NCBI GenBank assembly: GCA_024275795.1
Contig: JAJRYJ010000002.1
Location: 1-53,095, forward strand
Direction of reading: 5' to 3'
Length of the DNA stretch: 53,095 nucleotides
Origin: Actinomycetes bacterium
Lineage (GTDB): Bacteria > Actinomycetota > Thermoleophilia > BMS3ABIN01
Below, in pieces: positions 34,623 through 44,284 of this stretch. Position 1 is the stretch's first letter. The number at the start of each line of letters is the position of its first letter. The translations under genes and the position numbers were made by a program. The notes below the pieces were generated by a model. The model saw only the letters and a list, made by a program, of their open reading frames with translations, was not told the origin of the DNA and did no database searches.

Positions 34623-35201
34623 ATGGACCTGCCGGAGGAAGATGAGTTACTGATGCGGGAAATGATCGACAGAGTGAATAGCATGAAAAGTTCGCCGCTG
34701 CTGGCTGCCGTCGTCGCCCTGGTGCTGGTGATGGTCTCCACGGGGCTGGCAGTATCCTGCGGCGAGGACGAGACACCGACGCCGCCGGCCAAGGAAAAGA
34801 CTCAGATAGACACGAAAACCAAGGCGGAGACGACCATCGTCAAGGAGAAACCGTCATCGAGTTCATCCAGCCAGTCCTCCCAGGCGCCCAGCAGTCCTGG
34901 AAGCGCATCCACCATGTGGACACGCGTTTTCTCGCGCAAAGACCCCTTCGTGCAGCAGGAGGGCCGGCCTGCACCTTCTTCGTCAGGGACAGTGACGCCG
35001 TCATCCGGGTCGACATCGCCGACGACGTTCCCGACAACCACCACCGGCGGCACGACCACCAGCGGCGGCAGCACAGGTGGCTCTACGGGAGGCACGACCG
35101 GGGGAACCACCGGCGGCACCACCGGCGGCACTACGGGAGGCACTTCCGGGGGTACGAGCGGCGGCACCACAGGCGGCACCTCGGGTACACCTTCCAAGTA
35201 G
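34623..35201 (+). CDS. PilP-like membrane-anchored protein with Gly-Thr repeat tail
   Basis: 192 residues. After about 20 acidic residues comes a hydrophobic segment (SPLLAAVVALVLVMVSTGLA) ending in AVSC, which could be a lipobox if the true start is ATG at 34683. The middle has VFSRKDPFVQQ, similar to the DPF element of PilP-like pilus proteins. From about residue 140 the protein is GGTTGGT/GGTSGGT repeat. Position after pilO supports a pilus alignment role, but a conserved PilP fold is not visible. Start choice is unsure, as neither ATG has a strong ribosome site. Ends in TAG. Confidence 0.7.
   Translation: MDLPEEDELLMREMIDRVNSMKSSPLLAAVVALVLVMVSTGLAVSCGEDETPTPPAKEKTQIDTKTKAETTIVKEKPSSSSSSQSSQAPSSPGSASTMWTRVFSRKDPFVQQEGRPAPSSSGTVTPSSGSTSPTTFPTTTTGGTTTSGGSTGGSTGGTTGGTTGGTTGGTTGGTSGGTSGGTTGGTSGTPSK
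35040..35193 (+). repeat. GGC-ACN-ACC short tandem repeats
   Basis: Degenerate 9-12 base repeats (GGCACCACCGGC and variants) encode the Gly-Thr/Ser tail of the PilP-like protein. They form a likely slippage-prone, flexible tail. Confidence 0.85.
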
Positions 35202-35295
35202 AACCGGCAATGCGCCCCGTGGCCGCGCCCGGCCAAGCCTCCCGCACGGTTTTGTGTTCTATTAGATGCTGTGAAAGTGATGGGAGCGGAAAAGC

Positions 35296-36474
35296 ATGAG
35301 ACTGGCATATACCACGGCAGGTGAATCTCACGGACCGGAACTGACTGCGATCGTCGAGGGCATCCCCTCCGGGCTCGGGCTCGAAGCCGTGCACATCAAC
35401 AACGACCTCTCGCGCCGGCAGCTTGGCTACGGACGTGGCGGCAGGATGAAGATAGAGACGGACAGGGCCGTGATCACGGCCGGTGTCAGGCACGGTCTGA
35501 CACTGGGGTCACCTGTCGCGTTGCGCATTGAGAACGCCGACTGGAAGAACTGGCGGGGGGTGATGGGTCCTGACGAGCCCGGCGATGACACAGAACGGGA
35601 CCGAGTGACCGTTCCCAGGCCCGGCCATGCGGATCTTGCGGGAATCCAGAAGTATTGCCACGTGGATATCCGCAACGTACTCGAGCGCGCCAGCGCCCGG
35701 GAGACGGCAGCCAGGGTTGCGGTGGGAGCGATTGCGCGCAGACTGCTTTCGGGTTTCGATGTCACCGTTGTCAGCCATGTAATCCGGATAGGTTCTGCGC
35801 GCTACGACGCCGGTAAGCCCCTCAGCCTTGAGGATTTCGCCGCGGTCGATGAATCGCCGGTGCGCTGCCTGGACGAGGAAGCCACTGAAGCGATGAAACA
35901 GCGTATCGATGAGGCGCGCGAGAACGGCGAGTCGGTGGGCGGCATATTCGAAGTGCAGGCTTTCGGCCTGGTGCCTGGATTAGGTTCGCATGTATCGGGA
36001 CCAGAGAGGCTGGGCGGACGCGTCGGCGGCGCGCTGATGAGCATTCCCGCCATCAAGGGGGCCGAGGTGGGCGCGGGCTTCGCCCTGGCGGGCATGCCCG
36101 GTTCGGAAGCGCACGACGAGATTTTCTTCCGCAAGGATGGGGGATACTTCCGTCAGACCAATGCAGCAGGCGGGCTGGAAGGCGGCATGACCAACGGAGA
36201 GCCGCTGGTGGTGCGTGCATGCATGAAGCCGATACCGACGTTGACACGGCCACTGAAGTCCGTCGATATCCGCGATGGCGCCGAGGTGCCTGCGCACAAG
36301 GAGCGCAGCGATGTCTGTGCCGTGCCTGCCGCCGCCGTGGTGGGCGAGGCGATGGTGGCGATCGAGCTGGCGCGGGCGATGCTCGACAAGTTCGGCGGCG
36401 ACTGCGTGGCCGACCTGCGTGAGGCGTACCTGGCCTATCTCAGGAGGTTGAGGGGCAGTTGGCCCCAGCAGTAA
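35296..36474 (+). CDS. aroC: Chorismate synthase
   Basis: 392 residues, ATG at 35296 with GGGAGCGG upstream. Signature blocks are LAYTTAGESHGPELTAIVEG, RRQLGYGRGGRMKIETD, RPGHADLAGIQKY, ERASARETAARVAVGAIARR, GLVPGLGSHVS, TNAAGGLEGGMTNGEPLVVR and CAVPAAAVVGEAMVA. It converts EPSP to chorismate using reduced FMN. It starts the aroC-aroK-aroB-aroQ run, which supplies the chorismate used by TrpE. Its end overlaps aroK by 16 bases. Confidence 0.97.
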   Translation: MRLAYTTAGESHGPELTAIVEGIPSGLGLEAVHINNDLSRRQLGYGRGGRMKIETDRAVITAGVRHGLTLGSPVALRIENADWKNWRGVMGPDEPGDDTERDRVTVPRPGHADLAGIQKYCHVDIRNVLERASARETAARVAVGAIARRLLSGFDVTVVSHVIRIGSARYDAGKPLSLEDFAAVDESPVRCLDEEATEAMKQRIDEARENGESVGGIFEVQAFGLVPGLGSHVSGPERLGGRVGGALMSIPAIKGAEVGAGFALAGMPGSEAHDEIFFRKDGGYFRQTNAAGGLEGGMTNGEPLVVRACMKPIPTLTRPLKSVDIRDGAEVPAHKERSDVCAVPAAAVVGEAMVAIELARAMLDKFGGDCVADLREAYLAYLRRLRGSWPQQ

Positions 36475-36986
36475 TCATCATCGGCTTCATGGGGACGGGC
36501 AAGACCGCCGCCGGAGAGCAACTGGCGCGCAGGCTGGGCTGGCGTTTTGTGGACGCAGACCGCAAGCTCGAGGCAGCCATGGGCATGAGCATCGCCGAGG
36601 CGTTCGCGTCACGCGGAGAGGAATATTTCAGGGAGCTGGAGGAGCGCCTGGTGCTGGAGCTGCTGGACGAGGCCCAAGAAGCCGTGGATGGCAGCGTCAT
36701 CTCGCTCGGCGGCGGCGCGGTCACTGGGAAAAAAGTCCGCGAGCGACTGGAGGATGAGCCGCTTGTGATAATGCTTGATGAGGATGTCGAGACGGCCTTC
36801 GCAAGGGCAAGCGACGGTTCGCGTCCGCTGGCAGCAGAAGCGGCTGGTTTCAGGCGCCTTTACGATGAGCGCACTTATCTTTACCGGCAGGCAGCGAAGC
36901 ATTCGATAGATACCAGGGGGAAGGATGTGGAGGCGGTGGCCGAAGAGATGGCGGCTATCGTCGTGCAGGAGGCGCAGGGGAAATGA
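36459..36986 (+). CDS. aroK: Shikimate kinase
   Basis: 175 residues from TTG at 36459 inside the aroC end. Walker A IIIGFMGTGKTAAGEQLARR, shikimate-binding FVDADRKLEAA and RGEEYFRELEERLVLEL, then VISLGGGAV and the lid region ASDGSRPLA. It phosphorylates shikimate at O3. TGA overlaps the aroB ATG. Complete. Confidence 0.95.
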   Translation: MAPAVIIIGFMGTGKTAAGEQLARRLGWRFVDADRKLEAAMGMSIAEAFASRGEEYFRELEERLVLELLDEAQEAVDGSVISLGGGAVTGKKVRERLEDEPLVIMLDEDVETAFARASDGSRPLAAEAAGFRRLYDERTYLYRQAAKHSIDTRGKDVEAVAEEMAAIVVQEAQGK

Positions 36987-38071
36987 TACAGCTGCTTGCC
37001 AGCACCAGGAGCAAGGAATATCCCATATACCTGAGCGGCGGCGCCGCCTCGGATGTGGGCAGCCTCTGGTCATCACAGGGGCGCGGCGGCAAGCTGGTGA
37101 TCATCACCGACAGCAACGTGGCTGAACTCTGGCTGCGTAAGGTGGAGGCGTCCATGGATGATGCAGGCATCACTGCCAGCAGCATCATCGTGGAGGCGGG
37201 CGAGGCTGCCAAGAGCCTGGAGCGGGCAGCCGAGCTCTATTCGAAGCTCTTCGCGCTAAACGTGCGCAGGCGTGACGCCGTCTGCGCCCTCGGCGGCGGA
37301 GTCGTCGGCGACCTCGCCGGCTTCATCGCCAGCACCTACATGAGGGGTATCGGCCTGGTTCAGGTGCCGACGACGCTGCTGGCCCAGGTTGACAGCAGTA
37401 TCGGCGGCAAGGTCGGCATCAACATCGACGAGGCCAAGAACTACGTTGGCAGCTTCTACCAGCCGGACATGGTGGTCACTGATCCGGATCTCCTGCGGAC
37501 GCTGCCGGACGCACAGCTGAAGGAGGGGCTGGCCGAGGTGGTCAAATACGCCATGCTCAGCGGCGAGGATTTCTTCGCCGCCATGGAGAGCAGCTACGAG
37601 AAGTTCCTTGGAATGGACATGGCTTTCGTGGAGCCGGTGGTGCGCCGTTGCATCGAATACAAACTTGCGGTCGTCTCCGAGGACGAGCGCGACCTGGGAC
37701 GCAGGGCCGTTCTGAACCTTGGGCATACGGTGGCTCATGGCATCGAGACCGCCGGCGGCTACGAGCGCTATTCCCATGGGCAGGCGGTCTCGCTGGGGCT
37801 GTTGGCCGCCGCCAGGCTCTCCAGCGAGATATTGCAGCTGGATGCAGCCTATGGTGAGCGCTTGCGGGTGCTGCTCGAGGCCCTGGGCCTGCCGGTAGAG
37901 ATGCACGGTGTCGACCCTGCCCTGGTCCTGAGATCCATGGCCAGCGACAAGAAGGCCGACGATGATTCCATCAACATGGTGCTGCTGGAGGAGCTGGGCA
38001 GGCCGGTCATTAACTGCGACGTGCCGCCGGGGCAGATGGAAGCGGTCGTCAGGGGACTGGGAGAAGATTGA
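36983..38071 (+). CDS. aroB: 3-dehydroquinate synthase
   Basis: 362 residues, ATG at 36983 in an ATGA overlap. Motifs: VRRRDAVCALGGGVVGDLAG, FIASTYMRGIGLVQVPTTLL, AQVDSSIGGKVGINIDEAKN, LKEGLAEVVKYAML, EDERDLGRRAVLNLGHTVAH and HGQAVSLGLLAAARLS supply the NAD site and the metal-binding Glu and His residues. It converts DAHP to 3-dehydroquinate. ATG-TGA overlap with aroQ. Confidence 0.96.
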   Translation: MIQLLASTRSKEYPIYLSGGAASDVGSLWSSQGRGGKLVIITDSNVAELWLRKVEASMDDAGITASSIIVEAGEAAKSLERAAELYSKLFALNVRRRDAVCALGGGVVGDLAGFIASTYMRGIGLVQVPTTLLAQVDSSIGGKVGINIDEAKNYVGSFYQPDMVVTDPDLLRTLPDAQLKEGLAEVVKYAMLSGEDFFAAMESSYEKFLGMDMAFVEPVVRRCIEYKLAVVSEDERDLGRRAVLNLGHTVAHGIETAGGYERYSHGQAVSLGLLAAARLSSEILQLDAAYGERLRVLLEALGLPVEMHGVDPALVLRSMASDKKADDDSINMVLLEELGRPVINCDVPPGQMEAVVRGLGED

Positions 38072-38532
38072 TGAGTATCGCGAGAAAACGCACCATCGCG
38101 CTGCTTCACGGAGTGAATCTGGATATGCTGGGCGACCGCGACCCCGAACATTACGGCGTCATCAAGCTGGGCGAGCTCGAGAGCGAGGTGGTCGCTGAGG
38201 CGCGGCGCTACGATATGATATGCCACACCTTTCAGACCAACCATGAAGGGGAGCTGGTGGAGAAGATCCATGAATACAGGAAACGGGTCGACGGCATGCT
38301 CATCAACCCGGGCGCCTGGACACACTACAGCTACGCCATCCACGACGCCCTGGAGCTGGTGGTGGCGCCTGTGATGGAGGTCCACCTCTCGGACGTTGCC
38401 GGCCGCAAGGAGGAATGGCGCCGTCATTCGGTGATCAGCGACGTCTGCGACATCACCATCTCCGGCAAGGGCGTCAAGGGTTATTTCGAGGCGATACGCT
38501 GGCTGGTGGCGAGGTTCAAGGAACAGGGTTAG
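38068..38532 (+). CDS. aroQ: Type II 3-dehydroquinate dehydratase, motif variant
   Basis: 154 residues. AroQ blocks are recognisable: IALLHGVNLDMLGDRDPEHY (family GPNLNxLGxREPxxYG, keeping the Arg and catalytic Tyr), FQTNHEGELVEKIHE, LINPGAWTHYSYAIHDALEL and MEVHLSDVAGRKEEWRRHSV. The changes Pro to Val and Asn to Asp in the first block are unusual and might alter kinetics. It dehydrates 3-dehydroquinate. Ends in TAG, after which ATG of pepP follows with no gap and in the same frame. Confidence 0.9.
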   Translation: MMSIARKRTIALLHGVNLDMLGDRDPEHYGVIKLGELESEVVAEARRYDMICHTFQTNHEGELVEKIHEYRKRVDGMLINPGAWTHYSYAIHDALELVVAPVMEVHLSDVAGRKEEWRRHSVISDVCDITISGKGVKGYFEAIRWLVARFKEQG

Positions 38533-39564
38533 ATGCAGAGCGCCGCGGACACCCTGGTCACGCACCCGCCCAATGTCCGCTATCTCACAGGTTTCAGCGG
38601 CAGCTCCGGATGCGTGCTGCTCGGCAGGCGCCGCAGGCTCTTCTTCACAGATTTCCGCTACCGGCGCCAGGCCGAGCGCCAGGTGAAAGGTTATGATGTG
38701 CGCATCGTTGAGGGGGCGCTGCTATCAGGTTTCTGCGCCTATGTCCGCTCGCGACGGCTGAAGCTCGAGACCCTGGGTGTGGAGAGCAACCACATGAGCC
38801 ACGCGGACTACCTGTTGCTCAGGCGCCGGCTCAAGGGAACCAGGCTCATCGACAACAGCGGCCTCGTTGAGAAGCAACGCCGCGTCAAGAGCCGCCGGGA
38901 GGTCGGCCGCATCAGGCGGGCGTCGGCCATCGCGGACGAAGCCCTGAGCAGGTTGAGGCGCCACAGGCTGACGGGCAGGAGCGAGCGCCAGGTGGCCTGG
39001 CTGCTGGAGTCTTTCATGCGCGAGGCCGGTTCGGGTCCCATGCCCTTCGAGATTATCGTCGCCTCCGGACACCGCAGCGCCATGCCTCACGGCGTCGCCG
39101 GCGAACGCATCATCCGCAAGCATGAACCGGTGGTCATCGACTTCGGCGCATCGGTGGACGGTTACTGCTGCGACATCACCCGCACCCTTGCCACCGGCAG
39201 GCTGTCGAAGCGCCAGCTGTTTATCTACGAGACCGTACGACAGGCGCAGCAGCTGGCCATCGAGGCGGCGAGGCCGGGTATGGCCTGCGCCGCCCTGGAC
39301 AAGATCGCCCGTGACCATATCGGGGCGGCCGGTTTCGGGGACGCCTTTGGTCACTCCCTGGGGCACGGCGTCGGCCTTGAGGCCCACGAGCAACCGCTGC
39401 TGGCGCAGAAATCGTGGGACATACTGGAGGCCGGCATGGTGGTAACCATCGAGCCTGGCATCTATACGGGGCGCAGCGGCGTCCGCATCGAGGATACGCT
39501 GCTGATAACCGCCGAAGGCGCCAAACCGCTGACGTCTTTTACACGCTCCCCCCTTATAGTGTAA
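38533..39564 (+). CDS. pepP: Xaa-Pro aminopeptidase (M24B family)
   Basis: 343 residues, ATG directly after the aroQ TAG. A short creatinase-like N domain (THPPNVRYLTGFSGSSGCVL) precedes the pita-bread catalytic domain with metal ligands in VVIDFGASVDGYCCDITRTL, FGHSLGHGVGLEAHEQP, MVVTIEPGIY and VRIEDTLLIT. It removes an N-terminal residue next to Pro. Placement between aroQ and efp is common in Gram-positive genomes and is often seen without a functional link. No obvious ribosome site, so coupling with aroQ is likely. Confidence 0.93.
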   Translation: MQSAADTLVTHPPNVRYLTGFSGSSGCVLLGRRRRLFFTDFRYRRQAERQVKGYDVRIVEGALLSGFCAYVRSRRLKLETLGVESNHMSHADYLLLRRRLKGTRLIDNSGLVEKQRRVKSRREVGRIRRASAIADEALSRLRRHRLTGRSERQVAWLLESFMREAGSGPMPFEIIVASGHRSAMPHGVAGERIIRKHEPVVIDFGASVDGYCCDITRTLATGRLSKRQLFIYETVRQAQQLAIEAARPGMACAALDKIARDHIGAAGFGDAFGHSLGHGVGLEAHEQPLLAQKSWDILEAGMVVTIEPGIYTGRSGVRIEDTLLITAEGAKPLTSFTRSPLIV

Positions 39565-39567
39565 AAT
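39538..39567 (+). promoter_or_regulatory. Candidate promoter for efp
   Basis: TTTACA at 39538-39543 and TAAAAT at 39562-39567 are 18 bases apart, each matching 5 of 6 consensus bases. The -10 overlaps the pepP stop codon. It would give a leader of about 40 bases before the TTG start of efp. Confidence 0.5.
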
Positions 39568-39612
39568 CCCTGTACCTCGTTTTTCCGTCCTTTTGACCCG
39601 TGGAGGGCCTTT

Positions 39613-40173
39613 TTGATATCTACGAACGACTTCAAGAACGGCATGGCCATCGAAGTCGATGGGAAACTCTTCTCCATCGTCGAGTTCCAGCATGTCAAGC
39701 CCGGCAAGGGAGGCGCCTTCGTGCGTACCAGGCTCAAGAACCTGGAGACGGGCAACGTGCTGGACAAGACCTTCAGGGCGGGGGAGAAGTTCCGCAAGGT
39801 CCATACATCGAGCAAGAAGATGCTCTACCTTTACTCGACGCCGGATGAAGTCGTGCTGATGGACAACGAGAGCTACGAGCAGCAATCGCTGCCGCCGGAG
39901 CTGGCGGGCGACTCCCTGGCCTTCGTCAAGGAGAACGAGGAAGTGGAGCTGAACCTGATCGACGGCGATCCGGTGGGGATTACTCCACCGATTTTCGTGG
40001 TATTGGAAGTAACAGAGACTGAACCCGGCCTCAAGGGGGATACGGCGAGCGGCGGCGGCTACAAGGACGCCACCGTCGAGACAGGCGCCGTGGTCAAGGT
40101 TCCCCTGTTCATGAACATCGGCGACAGCATCAAGATAGACACCCGCAGCGGTGAGTACGTGGAAAGGGCCTGA
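39613..40173 (+). CDS. efp: Elongation factor P
   Basis: 186 residues from TTG at 39613, with GGAGGG at 39602-39607. Family features: MISTNDFKNGMAIEVDGKLF, the tip FQHVKPGKGGAFVRTRLKNL with Lys32 at the site that is often modified, the OB region, and a C-terminal TETEPGLKGDTASGGGYKDA and MNIGDSIKIDTRSGEYVERA. EF-P relieves ribosome stalling at polyproline, which fits the Pro-rich stretches in PilM. No modification enzyme is visible here. Confidence 0.96.
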   Translation: MISTNDFKNGMAIEVDGKLFSIVEFQHVKPGKGGAFVRTRLKNLETGNVLDKTFRAGEKFRKVHTSSKKMLYLYSTPDEVVLMDNESYEQQSLPPELAGDSLAFVKENEEVELNLIDGDPVGITPPIFVVLEVTETEPGLKGDTASGGGYKDATVETGAVVKVPLFMNIGDSIKIDTRSGEYVERA

Positions 40174-40176
40174 CTC

Positions 40177-42063
40177 ATGGTAAAAGCCAGGCGGATACTG
40201 ATAACAGACACAACCCTCAGGGACGCGCACCAGTCCCTCTGGGCGACGCGCATGCGCACCGTGGACATGCTGCCGATCCTCCGCAAGATGGACGAGATAG
40301 GTTTCTATTCCCTTGAAGTCTGGGGCGGCGCCACTTTCGACAGCTGCCTGCGTTTTCTGGGCGAGAACCCCTGGGAACGGCTGCGCACCATCAAGCACCA
40401 CTGTCCGAACACGCCGCTGCAGATGCTGCTGCGGGGGCAGAACCTGGTGGGCTACCGTCACTACGGCGACGAGATCGTGCGCAAGTTCGTAGCCCACGCC
40501 GCCGACAGCGGCATCGATATCTTCCGCGTCTTCGACGCCCTCAACGACATGCGCAACATCGAGACCGCCGCCGCCGCCATCAAGGAATCAGGCAAGCATT
40601 TCCAGGGTGCTGTCTCCTACACCATCAGCCCCGTCCACACCCTGGAACATTATCTGGAAGTGGCCCACAGGTTCGTGGAGATGGGGGCCGATTCCATCTG
40701 TATCAAGGACATGGCGGCGCTGCTCTCGCCCTTCCACGGCCAGGAGCTGGTGAGGCGTATCAAGGAGGAGATCGATCTGCCCCTGGAACTGCACTGCCAC
40801 TACATCGGCGGCCTCGCTCCCATGACCTATCTCAAGGCCATCGAGGCTGGGGTGGACATCGTCGACACGGCCACGGTGCCGCTGGCCTTCGGCGCCAGCC
40901 AGCCTGCCACCGAGATGGTGGTCAGCGCTCTTTCCGGCACACCCTATGATACGGAACTGGAGCTGGAGGATCTGTTCGACATCGCCAAGTATTTCGAGGG
41001 CATACGCGAGAAGGGCGGCCACAAGCGCGGCGTCACCTCGCTTACCCACATGCAGGTTTATTCCCACCAGGTGCCCGGCGGCATGATCTCCAACCTGGAG
41101 AGCCAGCTCGCCGAGCAGAACGCCGCCGACAGGCTCAACGAGGTGCTGGACGAGATTCCCGTGGTCCGCGCCGAGGTGGGCTACCCGCCGCTGGTTACCC
41201 CCATGAGCCAGATCGTCGGCACCCAGGCGGTGCTCAACGTGCTCTCTGGGAAGCGCTGGCAGGTGGTTCCCGATGAGATGAAATCCTATTTACGGGGTAA
41301 ATACGGCAAGGCCCCCGGGCCGATTGCGCCCGAGGTCATCGAGAAGGTGCTGGGCGACGAGAAGCCCATCACCGGACGGCCTGCGGATGATGTTCACGAG
41401 ACCCTCGAGCAGTACGCCGGGGAGATCGGCGAACTGGCCCGCAATGAGGAGGACGTGATTACCTACGCCCTCTTCCCGGCGACGGCGCGCACCTATCTGG
41501 AGCAGCGCCACCACGGGGCGGAGGAGGATGTTTTCCTGACCGATTCAGACGAGTTGGAGAGTGGTACAACAATGGATGTAGACAAGATCAAGGAGCTGAT
41601 TACCGCCATCGAGCAGTCCACTGTGGCCGAGGTGACCATCGAGGAAGGCGACACGCGTGTCACCGTGCGCAAGGGCGGCGAGGCCGCCGCGGGGACGGAG
41701 GCGCCACAGGCCTCAGGGCCGGCAGAGACCCCGGCGGGGACGGAGGTGTCCTCCGTGAGCAGCGACGAGGACGCAGGCGATTATTTCATCGTCAAGTCAC
41801 CGATGGTTGGGACCTTCTACCGGGCCCCGTCACCTACCAGCGACCCCTTCGTGGAGGAAGGGGACGAGGTGAGGATCGGGCAGACCCTCTGCATCCTCGA
41901 AGCCATGAAGCTGATGAACGAGGTGACATCGGAGGTTGACGGCATCGTCAGGCGTATCATCCCCGAGAACGCTACACCGGTGGAGTTCGGACACCACCTG
42001 CTGTACATCGAGCCCGTGGAGCTTGATGAGACTGCGGAAGTCGAAGCGGAACTGGAAGCCTGA
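40177..42063 (+). CDS. Biotin-dependent carboxyltransferase (PycB/OadA-like) fused to biotin carrier domain
   Basis: 628 residues. Residues 1-about 450 are the carboxyltransferase of pyruvate carboxylase or oxaloacetate decarboxylase: ILITDTTLRDAHQSLWATRM, FRVFDALNDMRN, CIKDMAALLSPFHGQELVRR and LELHCHYIGG with metal-binding Asp and His. From residue 466 (MDVDKIKELITAIEQSTVAE) an AccB-type biotin carrier follows, with an Ala/Pro/Thr-rich linker and the biotin site EAMKLMNE (Lys578). The ATG at 41572 could serve as an internal start for a free 163-residue AccB. With accC downstream it would form a pyruvate carboxylase or a decarboxylase/acetyl-CoA carboxylase system; which substrate is used is open. 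It starts 3 bases after efp. Confidence 0.9.
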   Translation: MVKARRILITDTTLRDAHQSLWATRMRTVDMLPILRKMDEIGFYSLEVWGGATFDSCLRFLGENPWERLRTIKHHCPNTPLQMLLRGQNLVGYRHYGDEIVRKFVAHAADSGIDIFRVFDALNDMRNIETAAAAIKESGKHFQGAVSYTISPVHTLEHYLEVAHRFVEMGADSICIKDMAALLSPFHGQELVRRIKEEIDLPLELHCHYIGGLAPMTYLKAIEAGVDIVDTATVPLAFGASQPATEMVVSALSGTPYDTELELEDLFDIAKYFEGIREKGGHKRGVTSLTHMQVYSHQVPGGMISNLESQLAEQNAADRLNEVLDEIPVVRAEVGYPPLVTPMSQIVGTQAVLNVLSGKRWQVVPDEMKSYLRGKYGKAPGPIAPEVIEKVLGDEKPITGRPADDVHETLEQYAGEIGELARNEEDVITYALFPATARTYLEQRHHGAEEDVFLTDSDELESGTTMDVDKIKELITAIEQSTVAEVTIEEGDTRVTVRKGGEAAAGTEAPQASGPAETPAGTEVSSVSSDEDAGDYFIVKSPMVGTFYRAPSPTSDPFVEEGDEVRIGQTLCILEAMKLMNEVTSEVDGIVRRIIPENATPVEFGHHLLYIEPVELDETAEVEAELEA

Positions 42064-42083
42064 GAACCGGTCGACGTAATCAC

Positions 42084-43434
<1,351 letters not shown>

Positions 43435-43500
43435 CGCCGGCGGTGGTTGAGCGCAACGGACGGCGATGGTTGCGGCGTCCGGCCCGGGGCGGCCCCTGTC

Positions 43501-43509
43501 TGTTACAAT
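43501..43509 (+). promoter_or_regulatory. Possible extended -10 promoter before nusB
   Basis: TGTTACAAT (TGn plus TACAAT) lies 42 bases before the first nusB ATG, in a 117-base gap with no good -35. Confidence 0.3.
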
Positions 43510-43551
43510 ATCCAGGGGTTTCCCGGATGGGCCGGGTTTCCCGCATAAGCG

Positions 43552-44010
43552 ATGATCACACAAGTCAACACACAGGTTGATTCCGACATGGAAGAATCTC
43601 CGACAGCCTCGCGGCGCCAGGCACGCAGGGACGCCATGGTTGTACTCTATCAGCACGATCTCACCGGTGCCCCGCCCGAGCGCCTTTTCCGGGACCTGGA
43701 GCAGGACAGGGGTTACCCGGCTGCCGAGTTCACCCGGGAGATGGTCGCCGGGGTGCTGGCGGCGGCCGCTGAGCTCGACGGCGCCATCGACCGGGCTTCC
43801 AGCGGCTGGCCCGCCCACAGGCTGGCGGCCCTGGAGCGCAGCATCCTGCGCATTGCCGTCTATGAGATGCTGCGGCGCGACGATATCCCCATGGAGGTCA
43901 GCATCGACGAGGCGGTGACGCTGGCGAAGCGCTACAGCTCACGCGAGGCCGGCTCGCTGGTGAACGGCATACTCAGCCAGGTCGCCGGGGAGGTCTCAGG
44001 GAATGAATAA
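43552..44010 (+). CDS. nusB: Transcription antitermination factor NusB
   Basis: 152 residues from ATG at 43552; ATG at 43588 (140 residues) is an equally good start because the family begins near SRRQARRDAMVVLYQHDLTG. NusB-typical segments: RAALERSILRIAVYEML-like HRLAALERSILRIAVYEML and DIPMEVSIDEAVTLAKRYSS, then SLVNGIL. NusB binds boxA with NusE in rRNA transcription. The stop overlaps xseB. Confidence 0.93.
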   Translation: MITQVNTQVDSDMEESPTASRRQARRDAMVVLYQHDLTGAPPERLFRDLEQDRGYPAAEFTREMVAGVLAAAAELDGAIDRASSGWPAHRLAALERSILRIAVYEMLRRDDIPMEVSIDEAVTLAKRYSSREAGSLVNGILSQVAGEVSGNE

Positions 44011-44284
44011 TGAGAATGACAGGCAGGGCGCCGGCGAGGAGCTCACCGAGGCCCTGGAAGAGACGCTGGCAGGTCTGAATCGTTCCATCGAGAGGATGGA
44101 GGAGATAGTACGCAGGCTTGAGGCGGGGGATCCGGACTGGCAGGAGAATATCGAACTGCTGGCTGAGGCCAACGAACTGGCTTCCGCCAGCAACCGGAAG
44201 CTCGACCAGGTCGTCCAGGATGTCGTCTACGGCGGCGATGAGGAGGAAGCGGAGGGGGAGCCGGTTGAGGACGCAGGAGACTGA
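44003..44284 (+). CDS. xseB: Exodeoxyribonuclease VII small subunit
   Basis: 93 residues, ATG at 44003 overlapping the nusB stop. The helical XseB core is present (LEETLAGLNRSIERMEEIVR, RLEAGDPDWQENIELLAEAN, ELASASNRKLDQVVQDV), followed by an acidic tail. XseB associates with XseA in a nuclease that degrades single-stranded DNA. xseA is usually next to it but is not in this window. The end overlaps ispA. Confidence 0.88.
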   Translation: MNNENDRQGAGEELTEALEETLAGLNRSIERMEEIVRRLEAGDPDWQENIELLAEANELASASNRKLDQVVQDVVYGGDEEEAEGEPVEDAGD

